Positions 7,719-16,806 are shown, counted from the first letter of the stretch. The stretch: DNA of 64,000 bases from Dyadobacter chenhuakuii (GCF_023821985.2 NZ_CP098805.1:2170001-2234000); one strand, 5' to 3'. A program made the numbers and translations. The notes: generated by a model not told the origin, from the sequence alone.

Positions 7719-8600
7719 ATGAAGACCTCCCTCACCCACCTCCCACAAAACAAACAGGACCAACTAAAAGCTCTTACTCAAATTATCCTCGACAAAGTCC
7801 CGGCTGAAATGATCATTCTCTTTGGCAGCTACGCGCGGGGTGACTGGGTTGAAGATTACCAGGAGAAGTACGAGTATGTAAGCGATTTTGATATTCTGAT
7901 CATTACTAAAGACAGGCTTTCCGCCAAGCAGGGAAAGAAATGGTGGGATTTGGAAAAGGAATTGATGGCTAATGAGGATATCACGAGAACAAGCATCATC
8001 TATCACAGCATTGGTTTTGTGAACGACAAGATCGAGCGGAATTATTATTTCTTTGTAGATATACTGAAAGAAGGTGTCATACTTTTCGATTCTGGAAAAT
8101 TCACCTTATCTGAGCCGAAAGACCTGAATCCGACACAAAGGGTTGAAAAATCGATAGAAGAATTTGAGCATTGGTTTGAAAGTGCAAATCTATTTGTGGA
8201 AACCTTCGAATTTTTGTGTCAAAAAGCAGATGGCAGGTCAGCATATTATAATAATGCAGCATTTGAACTTCACCAAGCTACGGAAAGATATTATGCAGCT
8301 GTCCTTCTGGTTTTTACTGATTACAAGCCTAGAATACATGACATTGAGATTCTTGGGAATCAAGTTATTAAACAGCACGCAGAGTTTGCGACTGTTTTTC
8401 CTATGACGACCGAGGACGAAAAGCGGCTGTTTGCGCTTCTTAAAAAGGCGTATATTGATGCGAGGTATAATAGGAATTACAAGATTGAGAAGGTGGAATT
8501 GGAGTATTTAGGGAGTCGGGTGGCGTTGCTGAGGGATTTGACGGAGCGCATTTGTCGGGAGAGGATTGGGCAGTTTCCTGACAACCAAGCATATAGCTAA
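7719..8600 (+). CDS. Nucleotidyltransferase (MNT) and HEPN domain protein
   Basis: 293 residues from ATG 7719 (MKTSLTHLPQNKQDQLKALT); an in-frame upstream ATG at 7674 would start inside the palindrome and is less likely. An N-terminal MNT-type nucleotidyltransferase domain (about 20-120) has GSYARGD at 36-42 and the metal-binding pair D56-F-D58. The C-terminal part (about 135-280) is a HEPN domain with the typical FELHQATERYYAAVLLVFT, YKPRIHDIEIL and AYIDARYNRNYKI. MNT and HEPN proteins often form toxin-antitoxin pairs in which the MNT part adenylylates the HEPN RNase; here both are one chain. It is convergent with the STAND gene, stop codons 7 bp apart. The role in defence is inferred from context. 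Confidence 0.82.
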   Translation: MKTSLTHLPQNKQDQLKALTQIILDKVPAEMIILFGSYARGDWVEDYQEKYEYVSDFDILIITKDRLSAKQGKKWWDLEKELMANEDITRTSIIYHSIGFVNDKIERNYYFFVDILKEGVILFDSGKFTLSEPKDLNPTQRVEKSIEEFEHWFESANLFVETFEFLCQKADGRSAYYNNAAFELHQATERYYAAVLLVFTDYKPRIHDIEILGNQVIKQHAEFATVFPMTTEDEKRLFALLKKAYIDARYNRNYKIEKVELEYLGSRVALLRDLTERICRERIGQFPDNQAYS

Positions 8601-8607
8601 AAAAACA

Positions 8608-11600
8608 TTATTCAAAGCTTTCATTTTGGTTTTGGTAACGTTGTTCCTCAAATCTTCGAACATAAACTATCTTTTCATTCCACTGATTAAATTTGAGCCG
8701 CGCCCATGTGGCGAGTTCCTGATTGGGATAGTCGAAAACAGCAGTAAACAGGGTCAGGTGAGCCGCATATGCACTTGCGCGAAATTGATAATTTAACGTA
8801 TTTTCAACTTCGTCAAGTAATTCTCTTAAAATCGGAGCACCTTCAATTAATTTCCAGAAGATCGGCTTCCATTTAAGCTGTCCTGATTTCTCAGTACCTT
8901 CATAGCCAACAATAGCCCCGCCAAGAAGCTTATATCGCTCAAGAGGATCGTCATTACACCAACTTAGAAGTAGGTCTTCCGATAAAGTAGATAGATATGC
9001 ATCATACTTTTCGAAGTTGCGGTGAAAATCAATCCATTCAACATACTCATTGGGAATTCCCTTTTCTAGCAAAGTATCCAAGAAGCAAATTGGTTGAACT
9101 TTGACTAGTCTTCTCAATACACCGCCGAACCATCGACTACCGCGTTGCCCGCTTCTTATTAAACGCATAAGCCTTAATGCAAATTCACTAGCAGCGTTAA
9201 AAGCACTCTCTCCTTCAAAACAAATTTGGACTACATCGGCAACTTTATAATTATCATCCGATTTTAACTCCTTCTCTAAGTCTAAACCCAATAGAAGTTG
9301 CCTGCCGATACTGAGCATCTCGTCCGTCATATCATTTGATGAACCGGATTTTACAACGTGGCATTTGTTATATAGAATTTCGAATGCCGCTTCCCGCCCA
9401 TTAGGTCGACTAGATATCTTCCTGGTTAAATCTGTTAAATCCTCGGGAGATATATTCGAATTAATAAGGGAATAACGAAGTGTTTTGAATTCTTCAGAAT
9501 GAATTTCTAAATCGTCCAAAGCTTGTTGAAGATATATTAATCCATTCGGACTGATGAGAATTTCAGACTGTAATGGCAATAGCATATGTTTTAATTCTGG
9601 AATATTTACTATTTGGTCGAGAATCTGGTCAGAATACATTTCGCTGTTTTTACTTGCCCCACGAATCCAGCCTTTCAACATATATGTCTGTCGTTCGCTC
9701 ACTGGCAATGACAAGTAGCAAAGCAAAAGCTTATTCCAAACCGTCTCTTTGTCTGTGGCACCATAATAAATCCCTTGCGCTAACTGAGTAATATCAGTAT
9801 TTACAACTAGGAATAGTGACCGCAATAATCTATCCAAAGTATTTATATCTTTTGCTAACTCAACGCCTAACTCTTCATAACGATGTAGTATCTTCTCATA
9901 TCCTCTTTCATCGTCATCTAGCACCACATCGGCAATACCCATTCCGTCAGCATCAGATATAAAATATGCTACTATTTGTTCAAATAAATCTTTCGGCTTC
10001 AATGATTTTTCCAACGCCAAAAGTCTCTGCTGAACCGCTATTTCCTCATCTTTTAAATCATATCGAATAATAAACGAAATTGCAAACCATCCCTGGCCCC
10101 AAAAACCATTGCGCGTCATTCGCTCACAAATCGATTCAACCAGGTCCAACAAATGCCCCTCGGTCCACATACCTCGCAGCTTTGAGGCGAGGATATTTTG
10201 AACGATAACTCTGAATGGTGTTTCATCATCCAGCATTTGAAAACACTGTTGAACCACTTTGATAAACCAATTTTCATATTCATCCGAATTCTGAGGCGAT
10301 ATTCCGAAATCACGTAATCTTGAACCGAAATTAGGATTAGGGTATGACCTAAAATGCCATGCTTCGAGCGCCGCATCGATTAACTCTGTGGCAAGCTGTT
10401 GCTCGACCGCAACCTTGGAATCCCATAACTTCTTGACAACCTGCATACGCACATTGACGGAAGCATGTGTACCCGACCCGATTATGTAGTACATTGCGCT
10501 TAATTCTGCACGGATTGGGTTTGTATTCTCACCAACTTTTTCTGTTAATGCAATTGCCGTCATCACATTTGCACCTCTCACAAACAAGTGTTCCTCATAC
10601 GCAATATGCCTGAGAAGGCGGACGAACCTGGAAAAGTGTCTGTTATCTCGACTTGCAAATTTATCAGGCATTAAAGCCTTCGCCCTTTCGATAGCAGCCA
10701 AGGCATGCTCCGGAACTATCGTTGCCAGATTTTCAAAAATCGACATTTGGAATTCATTCAAATTACTTACGTCATTCATCCACCCAATTTCCGGTGCCAG
10801 CAAGTTCTCTACAATATCTTGCGCTCGCTCATTATCCGGAATATAGCTGAGCCGCCGACTGAATGAACGGATCATTCGTTCATTACCTTTGCACAGCAAG
10901 TATTTATTAATGGAAGAATCAGTTACGAGCGCCAAACCTCGTATCGCCAGCCTGTTTGCAATAGCATGAGGAAGCACCGCTCTGAATTTCCCACGGGATT
11001 GTACGAGCTTGCGATCTTTGAGTTCTGCGGTATGTTTAAAGAGAGTGTGGGCTGGAATGGAACTCATAAGACTAAGTATTCCAAGTTCAGAGCTCTCCGA
11101 CTCAATATTCTCTATTTCATAAGAGTAAACCAGAGAAAGTATTTCCGCTGAGCTTTTCAAGCTATCATTTTCAGGATTTCTTTGATTAAAGAGTCTGTCA
11201 AAAAGCTCATTATTTCGAAGGTGACCTATTGACTCGCCCGGCTTCACGGTGTTAGCTAGAGCAATAGCCACGCGAGCATTGCCACCGGAAACGTCGGCAA
11301 TTTTCCATGCATCCAACTCACCAATGTTAGGAAATCGTCTTAAAATCAGTTTTTGAATAAGCTGATCACTGGAAGGTTCCAGATGAAAAACTCCGGTTTC
11401 ATCTGGCAGATCGTCTCTAACATCGTATTCGATCGTCAGCAAGCTTATGGAATGCGGCTGGCTTTTCAACTTGTTTACCACGTCAGTATGCAGCTTAGGA
11501 GTGCAATTGTCAATGATGAGAATGACTTTATCCTGGCTAGCCACAAGCTGCTCTACCAAATTCTGCGGACTTGGTGTGGGCTCAAAAGAAATATCGGTGT

Positions 11601-12399
11601 AGATGACGATGGATTTATCTAAAAACTCACTTCCAATATTCTCATCAAAAAGCGCTTGTGCAAGCCGGGTCTTTCCTACGCCTGATAACCCGGTAAGCCT
11701 CAAATAACTTCCTGGTTGAGAAAGCAAGTTTCTCATTTCGGAGATTCCACTTTCAATTGTCATTTCGAAACTATTACAATTTCTTTTATCAATAAGTCGG
11801 CAATCCTCGTCAAGAAGATAAGTTTCGCCAGTTCCAAGATTTAATGTCCAGTCATCATAGGCTTTCCAGCCAAATACAGGTCGTTTGGCTCGTTGTCGAA
11901 CCCACAAAACAATTGAAGGACTTTCCCGCACCCATGACGCTATACGCCCTCCATGATAATAATCGACCATTATGTCAAGCTCGCCAATAATCTTCTTCAT
12001 TTCGGTGATCCTTGGATTGTATCGTTTGGTTTCGACACTATGACCAGACACTATAATATAAGCGCCGCCGGTTTTTGCAAGCGCAAATATGCTCTCGCGA
12101 AGTTCTCCCGAACGTTTCATTTCTTTTCGAATCAAAGCCGGAGTCATATCTGTGACTTTGCTTTGAAATATGACATGTGAACGAGGGATGTAAGATCCTG
12201 TCGGAAACTTAGTGTCGGAGGTTACCAATACATCTATACCATCATCGGGTGCATCCTGCGGACCTCCCCATTGAATAGCCTTCGATGAAATCCCGTTTTT
12301 CCTGCATTCAGCTTCACATAGTAACCCAATAAGACTTCGCAACTCTGTATCATTCAATGCAGCGATATCCTTATCGGCAATTTCAAGCAATTCAGTCAT
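8608..12399 (-). CDS. STAND NTPase with predicted PD-(D/E)xK-like nuclease N-domain (putative anti-phage)
   Basis: 1263 residues. Residues 1-160 look like a restriction-type nuclease fold: LRSLIGLLCEAECRKNG helix, DDGIDVLV (D53, D56) and VIFQSK (Q79-S-K81), spaced like D-x(n)-QxK active sites. Then a STAND P-loop NTPase: Walker A GLSGVGKTR (237-245), Walker B KVILIIDNC (291-299), and DVSGGNARVAIALA (369-382) at the place of the GxP/sensor motif. The rest, about 480-1263, is predicted mostly helical with no hydrophobic membrane segment and would be the sensor, as in Avs or other antiviral STAND proteins. The base composition is more AT-rich than its neighbours and it sits among gene remnants, consistent with transfer. 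I do not recognise a close named family; the nuclease call needs a fold comparison. Confidence 0.72.
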   Translation of the reverse strand: MTELLEIADKDIAALNDTELRSLIGLLCEAECRKNGISSKAIQWGGPQDAPDDGIDVLVTSDTKFPTGSYIPRSHVIFQSKVTDMTPALIRKEMKRSGELRESIFALAKTGGAYIIVSGHSVETKRYNPRITEMKKIIGELDIMVDYYHGGRIASWVRESPSIVLWVRQRAKRPVFGWKAYDDWTLNLGTGETYLLDEDCRLIDKRNCNSFEMTIESGISEMRNLLSQPGSYLRLTGLSGVGKTRLAQALFDENIGSEFLDKSIVIYTDISFEPTPSPQNLVEQLVASQDKVILIIDNCTPKLHTDVVNKLKSQPHSISLLTIEYDVRDDLPDETGVFHLEPSSDQLIQKLILRRFPNIGELDAWKIADVSGGNARVAIALANTVKPGESIGHLRNNELFDRLFNQRNPENDSLKSSAEILSLVYSYEIENIESESSELGILSLMSSIPAHTLFKHTAELKDRKLVQSRGKFRAVLPHAIANRLAIRGLALVTDSSINKYLLCKGNERMIRSFSRRLSYIPDNERAQDIVENLLAPEIGWMNDVSNLNEFQMSIFENLATIVPEHALAAIERAKALMPDKFASRDNRHFSRFVRLLRHIAYEEHLFVRGANVMTAIALTEKVGENTNPIRAELSAMYYIIGSGTHASVNVRMQVVKKLWDSKVAVEQQLATELIDAALEAWHFRSYPNPNFGSRLRDFGISPQNSDEYENWFIKVVQQCFQMLDDETPFRVIVQNILASKLRGMWTEGHLLDLVESICERMTRNGFWGQGWFAISFIIRYDLKDEEIAVQQRLLALEKSLKPKDLFEQIVAYFISDADGMGIADVVLDDDERGYEKILHRYEELGVELAKDINTLDRLLRSLFLVVNTDITQLAQGIYYGATDKETVWNKLLLCYLSLPVSERQTYMLKGWIRGASKNSEMYSDQILDQIVNIPELKHMLLPLQSEILISPNGLIYLQQALDDLEIHSEEFKTLRYSLINSNISPEDLTDLTRKISSRPNGREAAFEILYNKCHVVKSGSSNDMTDEMLSIGRQLLLGLDLEKELKSDDNYKVADVVQICFEGESAFNAASEFALRLMRLIRSGQRGSRWFGGVLRRLVKVQPICFLDTLLEKGIPNEYVEWIDFHRNFEKYDAYLSTLSEDLLLSWCNDDPLERYKLLGGAIVGYEGTEKSGQLKWKPIFWKLIEGAPILRELLDEVENTLNYQFRASAYAAHLTLFTAVFDYPNQELATWARLKFNQWNEKIVYVRRFEEQRYQNQNESFE

Positions 12400-12527
12400 A
12401 TCTTATATTTATCGCAACAACCAATTAAATCAAACACTATCCTAAAAAGCCAATAATTTACAAATAAGATCACATTTATCTTTGTAAACCGTTACATAAG
12501 TTATCAATTCAAAAAGAACAAAACATC

Positions 12528-12809
12528 CTAATACTTGCTATGACAGATTGATTCGTAATTGGTATTGAATTTTGAGATTTTGGGGCTCACTGCCTTACCC
12601 GACAGTCCAAATTTGTAATTACTATTTAATTTAATTTCTATTCCCTCATGAAAATCGTCGCTTCTAATAGGCAAGAAACAGTAATTCTTGATTTTAAACG
12701 GTGCTATACGAAGTGCTTTGACAGCCACACCTTTGTATGATATCGATAGTTGGTCTGTAAACCCCAAATCTTCCTTAAATATTGATTCTGAAAATTGTAC
12801 CTTGTAAAC
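12528..12809 (-). pseudogene. Unrecognised gene fragment
   Basis: Open frame of about 93 codons after a stop, ending at 12528. It reads VYKVQFSESIFKEDLGFTDQ, then VKALRIAPFKIKNYCFLPIR and KLNSNYKFGLSGKAVSPKIS. No ATG start exists in the frame; TTG at 12767 is the only candidate. It looks like a C-terminal beta-rich piece of a longer protein. I do not recognise it. It lies in the decayed stretch behind the STAND gene. Confidence 0.3.
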
Positions 12810-12984
12810 CTAGCTTCTTCTTACGCAACTAGACCAAGGCCAACAATAATCCAGAAACGGTAAGTATAAGAGAAACGCCGTGCTATCAGGGCTTGGCTAA
12901 AAGTCGCTGAAGAGTTGGAATTTAACTTTCCTACAAAAGCATTTTGTCTGCCAAGACAATCATTCGCTCCGTTCACCGGACAAA

Positions 12985-13405
12985 TCACAGCATTTTCCAA
13001 ACACGAAACTTGTCAATCGCGTGGCGGGACGCCGTGGATCGAAAGCCAAAATAGCCCTGCCTCAGCGGCGATTGATCATTCCAGTCAAAGATCACATTGC
13101 CATCGACTGAGAAAATGGTTCGTCCATCCTGAACTTCTATTGTAATGTGATATCTGTGGTTGGGTTTCAAAAGATGCTTTTCATCCGTAAATTCTTTCAA
13201 AAGCGGCTTCTGACCATTACCATGATATTTTCTAAAACCCGTGGGGGTGTTGAAATTGCCTCCAAAACCGACAGCGAGTCGTATTCTTCAAACTTGCCGC
13301 TGCGTGTAAATTAGTTTGCGTTTCGAGGGTCGGTCGCCATCCAGAACTGGTTCAGATCCGATAGCCGGTCATTCTTTCCCCCATCGACCAGAACCCTCCA
13401 GTCGT
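12985..13405 (-). pseudogene. DUF6250-type gene remnant
   Basis: Read on the minus strand the pieces are: VLVDGGKNDRLSDLNQFWMA with TDPRNAN followed by a stop, FTRSGKFEEYDSLSVL, a frameshift, FNTPTGFRKYHGNGQKPLLK and finally LLKPNHRYHITIEVQDGRTI, FSVDGNVIFDWNDQSPLRQG, YFGFRSTASRHAIDKFRV. The order and spacing are those of a DUF6250 or concanavalin-like domain found on secreted Bacteroidota carbohydrate-active proteins. At least one in-frame stop and one frameshift are present, and the N-terminus is cut at about 13405, where the recombinase remnant begins. Confidence 0.6.
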
Positions 13406-13407
13406 AT

Positions 13408-13607
13408 CATTTAAACTTCTCACATTCTGTTTCGTGCCAGCTACACTTCCCGATGCTGAATTCCATTTTTCTGGCTCGCAATCCCTTTTTACTGCTTACT
13501 CAAATCTTGATCGATTCGTGGTGCAACGCATGTATATCGGCAACTTACCACCTAAGTAATTACTGCGTTTCTTCAGATAAAAGCAACGTGAATGTTTTAT
13601 TAAGCAT
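13408..13607 (-). pseudogene. Tyrosine recombinase 5' remnant (copy 1)
   Basis: The start ATG at 13607 opens MLNKTFTLLLSEETQ followed by a stop; a one-base shift restores YLKKRSNYLGGKLPIYMRCT and TNRSRFE, then a second stop, then AVKRDCEPEKWNSASGSV. This is the Arm-DNA-binding N-terminus of a Bacteroidota tyrosine recombinase, cut at about residue 67. It matches the start of the recombinase at 47478-48514, and the match continues about 93 bp upstream of the start codon. Confidence 0.7.
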
Positions 13608-13700
13608 AACATACCTGTTTTATGTGAGTGAAATTCGGTTTGCAGCCTTTAAAAATCAAGATGTTTAAGTCGTGAACTAGTTGAAATACAGTTACTTACA
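13408..13700 (-). repeat. Direct repeat, copy 1 (recombinase 5' segment)
   Basis: About 293 bp, aligned by eye with 48312-48607, same orientation, roughly 85-90% identical. It starts at CATTTAAACTTC and ends at ACTTACA in both copies. It covers the first ~67 codons of the recombinase and its upstream region. Confidence 0.75.
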
Positions 13701-14111
13701 CTACTAACCCAGGAGCTACCTGAGAGCCCGGGTAAGATCGATATAACAAGCGTCATCTCAACCAGATCATTATCTCAGAAAGCAAGGTTTATTTGGTAAA
13801 AGAGGTAAAGAAATCAACAAATCGGAAGTCTTCAAGCCTTACAAATATCTGTGCGGAAAAATTGCGGAAGTTGTCAGCGAATATAACCCTGCATTATCAG
13901 TCTCCAAGATCGCTGAGCAGCACACGCATCGAAACGTTGAGTTATCATCAGTTTTTCTGCTATTATTTGTCCCATATAATACTTGATCTGAATAATTAGT
14001 ACGATATAGTATTATATTTGAATAAGATTTTAATCCAATGTTATATCGTTCGCACCGCCGAACTATACCTCCAACCTTTCGGATCTAGAGATCGCTGAAT
14101 ATTTGAAATAA
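13701..14111. other. Gene-poor spacer
   Basis: No convincing gene. A 68-codon frame (13793-13999) has a low-complexity, Ser-rich translation. A different + frame between 13747 and 13980 reads KPYKYLCGKIAEVVSEYNPA and may be a remnant of something, but it has no start and no family I recognise. The right end holds the SDR promoter region. Confidence 0.4.
14001..14049. promoter_or_regulatory. Promoter box and inverted repeat upstream of the SDR gene
   Basis: ACGATATA (14001-14008) and TATATCGT (14042-14049) are inverted repeats that flank a TATATTTG box (14013-14020) of the Bacteroidota -7 type. The ATG of the SDR is at 14112. The downstream MarR protein is a possible ligand-sensing regulator of this site; that is inference. 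Confidence 0.35.
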
Positions 14112-14834
14112 ATGGCAATGAATTTAAATGGAAAAAATATCCTGGTTGTGGGCGGAAGCTCTGGGATCGGTTTGTCACTGGTGAAAATCTTACTAGAACA
14201 CAGTGCATCGGTCTATGTGATTTCGCGGACGAAGCCCGCCGATCTCCCCGAAAGCATATCACACTTGCAAGCCGATGTAACAGGCGACCTTGAAGCAGTC
14301 AGCGGGTTTCTGCCGGACCAATTACATGGCTTGGTTTATTCGGTTGGCAGCATTAACCTGAAACCATTCAACCGCCTCACTTCCGACGATTTTCTAAATG
14401 ATTACCACATTAATGTCCTGGGAGCTGCCCGGATTATTCAGCATGCAATGAAGCCATTGAAGAATGCGGCGGGAGCTTCTGTAGTTTTAATAAGTTCTGT
14501 CGCGGCCAATACCGGTCTGCCTTATCACGCAAGTATTTCGGCAGCCAAAGGTGCCGTTCAGGGTCTGGCCATATCGCTGGCTGCTGAACTGGCTGGTCAG
14601 AAGATCAGGGTTAATGTAGTGGCGCCGTCACTTACGGATACGCCCATGGCGCAAAACCTGCTGAGCTCGCCCGAAAAACGCGATGCATCTGCAAAAAGGC
14701 ATCCGCTTGCAAAATATGGGCAACCGGAAGATATCAGTAAGTCCATTGCATTTTTGTTATCGGATGACAGCAGCTGGGTAACCGGCCAGATCATCGGTAT
14801 TGACGGAGGCCTGGGCAAATTAAAAACAGCATAG
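14112..14834 (+). CDS. SDR family oxidoreductase, atypical active site
   Basis: 240 residues. NAD(P) motif NILVVGGSSGIGLSLV near the N-terminus, LISSVAANTG with the catalytic-type Ser, and YHASISAAKGAVQG, then IRVNVVAPSLTDTPMA and VTGQIIGIDGGLG at the C-terminus. In a normal SDR the Tyr is four residues before the Lys; here that position is Ile (S-I-S-A-A-K) and the Tyr is eight before it. That subtype with HASI...K exists in bacteria and may use another mechanism or substrate. ATG 14118 is an alternative start. The gene leads a likely operon with the FAD protein (14930) and MarR (15943). Confidence 0.85.
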   Translation: MAMNLNGKNILVVGGSSGIGLSLVKILLEHSASVYVISRTKPADLPESISHLQADVTGDLEAVSGFLPDQLHGLVYSVGSINLKPFNRLTSDDFLNDYHINVLGAARIIQHAMKPLKNAAGASVVLISSVAANTGLPYHASISAAKGAVQGLAISLAAELAGQKIRVNVVAPSLTDTPMAQNLLSSPEKRDASAKRHPLAKYGQPEDISKSIAFLLSDDSSWVTGQIIGIDGGLGKLKTA

Positions 14835-14835
14835 T

Positions 14836-14910
14836 ATGGGTGTAAATATAAAGAGCGGGCAAATTGCTGAACTGGAAAAGCAAAACCGGATATTGAGCCA
14901 CATGAAATAA
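14836..14910 (+). CDS. Possible 24-residue ORF or remnant
   Basis: ATG at 14836, one base after the SDR stop, opens a 24-codon frame containing QIAELEKQNRILSHMK, a heptad-like helical stretch. It could be translationally coupled, or it could be the leftover N-terminus of a deleted gene, as this stretch contains another deleted gene. I do not recognise it. Confidence 0.22.
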   Translation: MGVNIKSGQIAELEKQNRILSHMK

Positions 14911-14929
14911 ATGAGCCCAGCTAAGTGCT

Positions 14930-15934
14930 ATGGAAGATAAACTTGATATCATCATCATCGGTGCGGGATTAGCAGGATTGACACTCCGGCAGCCCGGTGC
15001 ATTGATCAGCACGCTGGCATCACCCGCAGGAACATTTGCCGACAAGGTTCGCATGCTTGGATTGAAGCTGAAACTGACCGGTAAAAGCATTGATGAAATT
15101 TTTACCGGCAGTGAAACGACCACCATGGCCTATCTGCATGACGCCGGATTCAGTCAGCGGATGATCGGGCAGTTTTTCAAACCGTTCATGACCGGGATTT
15201 TTCTGGAAGATAAACTGAGCACTTCGAGCCGGATGTTTGAATTTGTATTCAAAATGTTCAGCCAGGGCGATGCGGCTGTTCCCGCCAAGGGAATGGGCAT
15301 GATTCCGTTACAGCTAGCCAGTTCACTGTCATCTAACGAGATCGCGTTTGGTCAAAAAGTGGTTTCCATTGATGCAAACAATGTCACAACGTCTGCAGGA
15401 CAAGTTCATAGCGCAACAAGCATCCTCATCGCCACCGATCAGCTTGAAATCCCTGACCCGTTCAGGAAACTGCCCTACTCCTATCATTCGGTTACCAATA
15501 TGTATTTCACTTCGACGGCCAAACCATATGACAAACCGTTGATTGCATTAAATGCAATGTCTGGCAAACTTGTCAATAATATAGCCGTCATGAACCGGAT
15601 CGCGCCCGCTTATTCAAAAAATGGCGATGCCCTCATATCCCTATCGCTGATTGGAGACCATTCAAAAGCGGATAATGCGCAGCTTCAAGGGCAGGTTTTG
15701 CGTGAAATGCTGGCTTGGTTTCCAGAGGCCATGCAATGGAAGCACCTGAAAACTTATCATATCGGTTATGCGCTGCCTAACGATGACCAAGTTATTAATG
15801 TGCCTGGAAATGACGCGATCAGGCTAACAGAGCAATGCTTCATTTGTGGGGACCATCTGCTAAACGGTTCGATCAATGCGGCTATAAAAAGTGGGCGGTT
15901 AGCCGCAGAAGCAATCATATCCGGACAGAAATAA
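14930..15934 (+). pseudogene. NAD(P)/FAD-dependent amine-oxidase-like protein with in-frame internal deletion
   Basis: 334 codons. It starts MEDKLDIIIIGAGLAGLT, the GxGxxG FAD-binding motif, and then jumps to LRQPGALISTLASPAG. In relatives of this protoporphyrinogen-oxidase-like family (about 415-420 residues) those two parts are separated by about 80-90 residues, which carry the second beta strand with the ribose-binding Glu and the GGR motif. From FADKVRMLGLKLKLTG through CFICGDHLLNGSINAAIKSG the protein is normal. The frame is kept, but the missing part should abolish FAD binding, so it is annotated as broken. It sits 8 bp before MarR in one operon. Confidence 0.65.
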
Positions 15935-15942
15935 ACGACTAA

Positions 15943-16647
15943 ATGAAATCATACCAGCTTATTCATGAACTAATCTCACTGGTTGAACAGCTCGAACAGC
16001 AGAATCCGGAAAGGGAGGTTACCATGCAGGATTTTGCTGGATTTATGGTTCATACCGTTGGCAACTCTGCGCCGAACGTTACGTCTGCCGCTCGTCTTAG
16101 CCACGATGTCAGATTTGGTAAAAATGAGATAACCGCGCAGGAACAAGCATTCCAGCTTGATAATAACATCGGCCAATTGTTTGTATACATGAGCCGGTAT
16201 GCGAAATCCTACATTAAAAAAGCCCTGGACGATACCGCGTTACTAACTGCTGAGGATTTTACAGCGTTGGCGATTCTACTCACGCATGACAACCTGTCCA
16301 AAACCGAGCTGATCCAATACAATTTGCAGGAAAAAACCTCGGGTACGGAAGTGATCAGACGGCTCCTGGCGGCAGGACTGATCAAGCAATGGGATGACGC
16401 AAAAGACAAAAGAAGCCGGCAAATCGCCATCACGGACCAGGGCAAACAACTGCTTTATACGGTGTTTGAAGACATGAATCACGTGGGCAAAATGATCTCG
16501 GGAAATCTTACCGTTTCCGAAAAACTGACACTTCGGTATTTGCTTCAAAAGTTAGAGGATTTTCATCAGCAGCATCATCAGCAAAAGACGATTTCCAATA
16601 AAGCGGACCTGAAACGGGTAACAGAAGCGCTTACTGACCAAAAATAA
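15943..16647 (+). CDS. MarR family transcriptional regulator
   Basis: 234 residues. The N-terminal 85 residues are helical, followed by a winged helix-turn-helix: LTAEDFTALAILLTHDNLSK, TELIQYNLQEKTSGTEVIRR, LLAAGLIKQWDDAKDKRSRQ and IAITDQGKQLLYTVFEDMNH. The DxRSR beta-wing and the ITDQG motif are typical of MarR. It is longer than the usual 150 residues because of the N-terminal extension. It is 8 bp behind the FAD oxidoreductase and probably controls this small operon and the repeat at 14001-14049. Confidence 0.85.
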   Translation: MKSYQLIHELISLVEQLEQQNPEREVTMQDFAGFMVHTVGNSAPNVTSAARLSHDVRFGKNEITAQEQAFQLDNNIGQLFVYMSRYAKSYIKKALDDTALLTAEDFTALAILLTHDNLSKTELIQYNLQEKTSGTEVIRRLLAAGLIKQWDDAKDKRSRQIAITDQGKQLLYTVFEDMNHVGKMISGNLTVSEKLTLRYLLQKLEDFHQQHHQQKTISNKADLKRVTEALTDQK

Positions 16648-16806
16648 GCATAACCGTTCCCTCAATTCCGGCTGTCCATCCGTTGTAGCGGGCTGCTCAT
16701 CCATTTTCAAAGGCCATTGACACCAGACGCAGAACGGATCCGGCAGAGCCCAAGGTTGTTAAAATGATTGTTAGTACAATTTTAAAACACCTTACCAATT
16801 CAGATT

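Noticed and set aside
13793..13999. 68-codon ORF upstream of the SDR
   Set aside because: Ser/Arg-rich composition without family resemblance; another frame of the same DNA looks more protein-like but has no start, so no gene is called.
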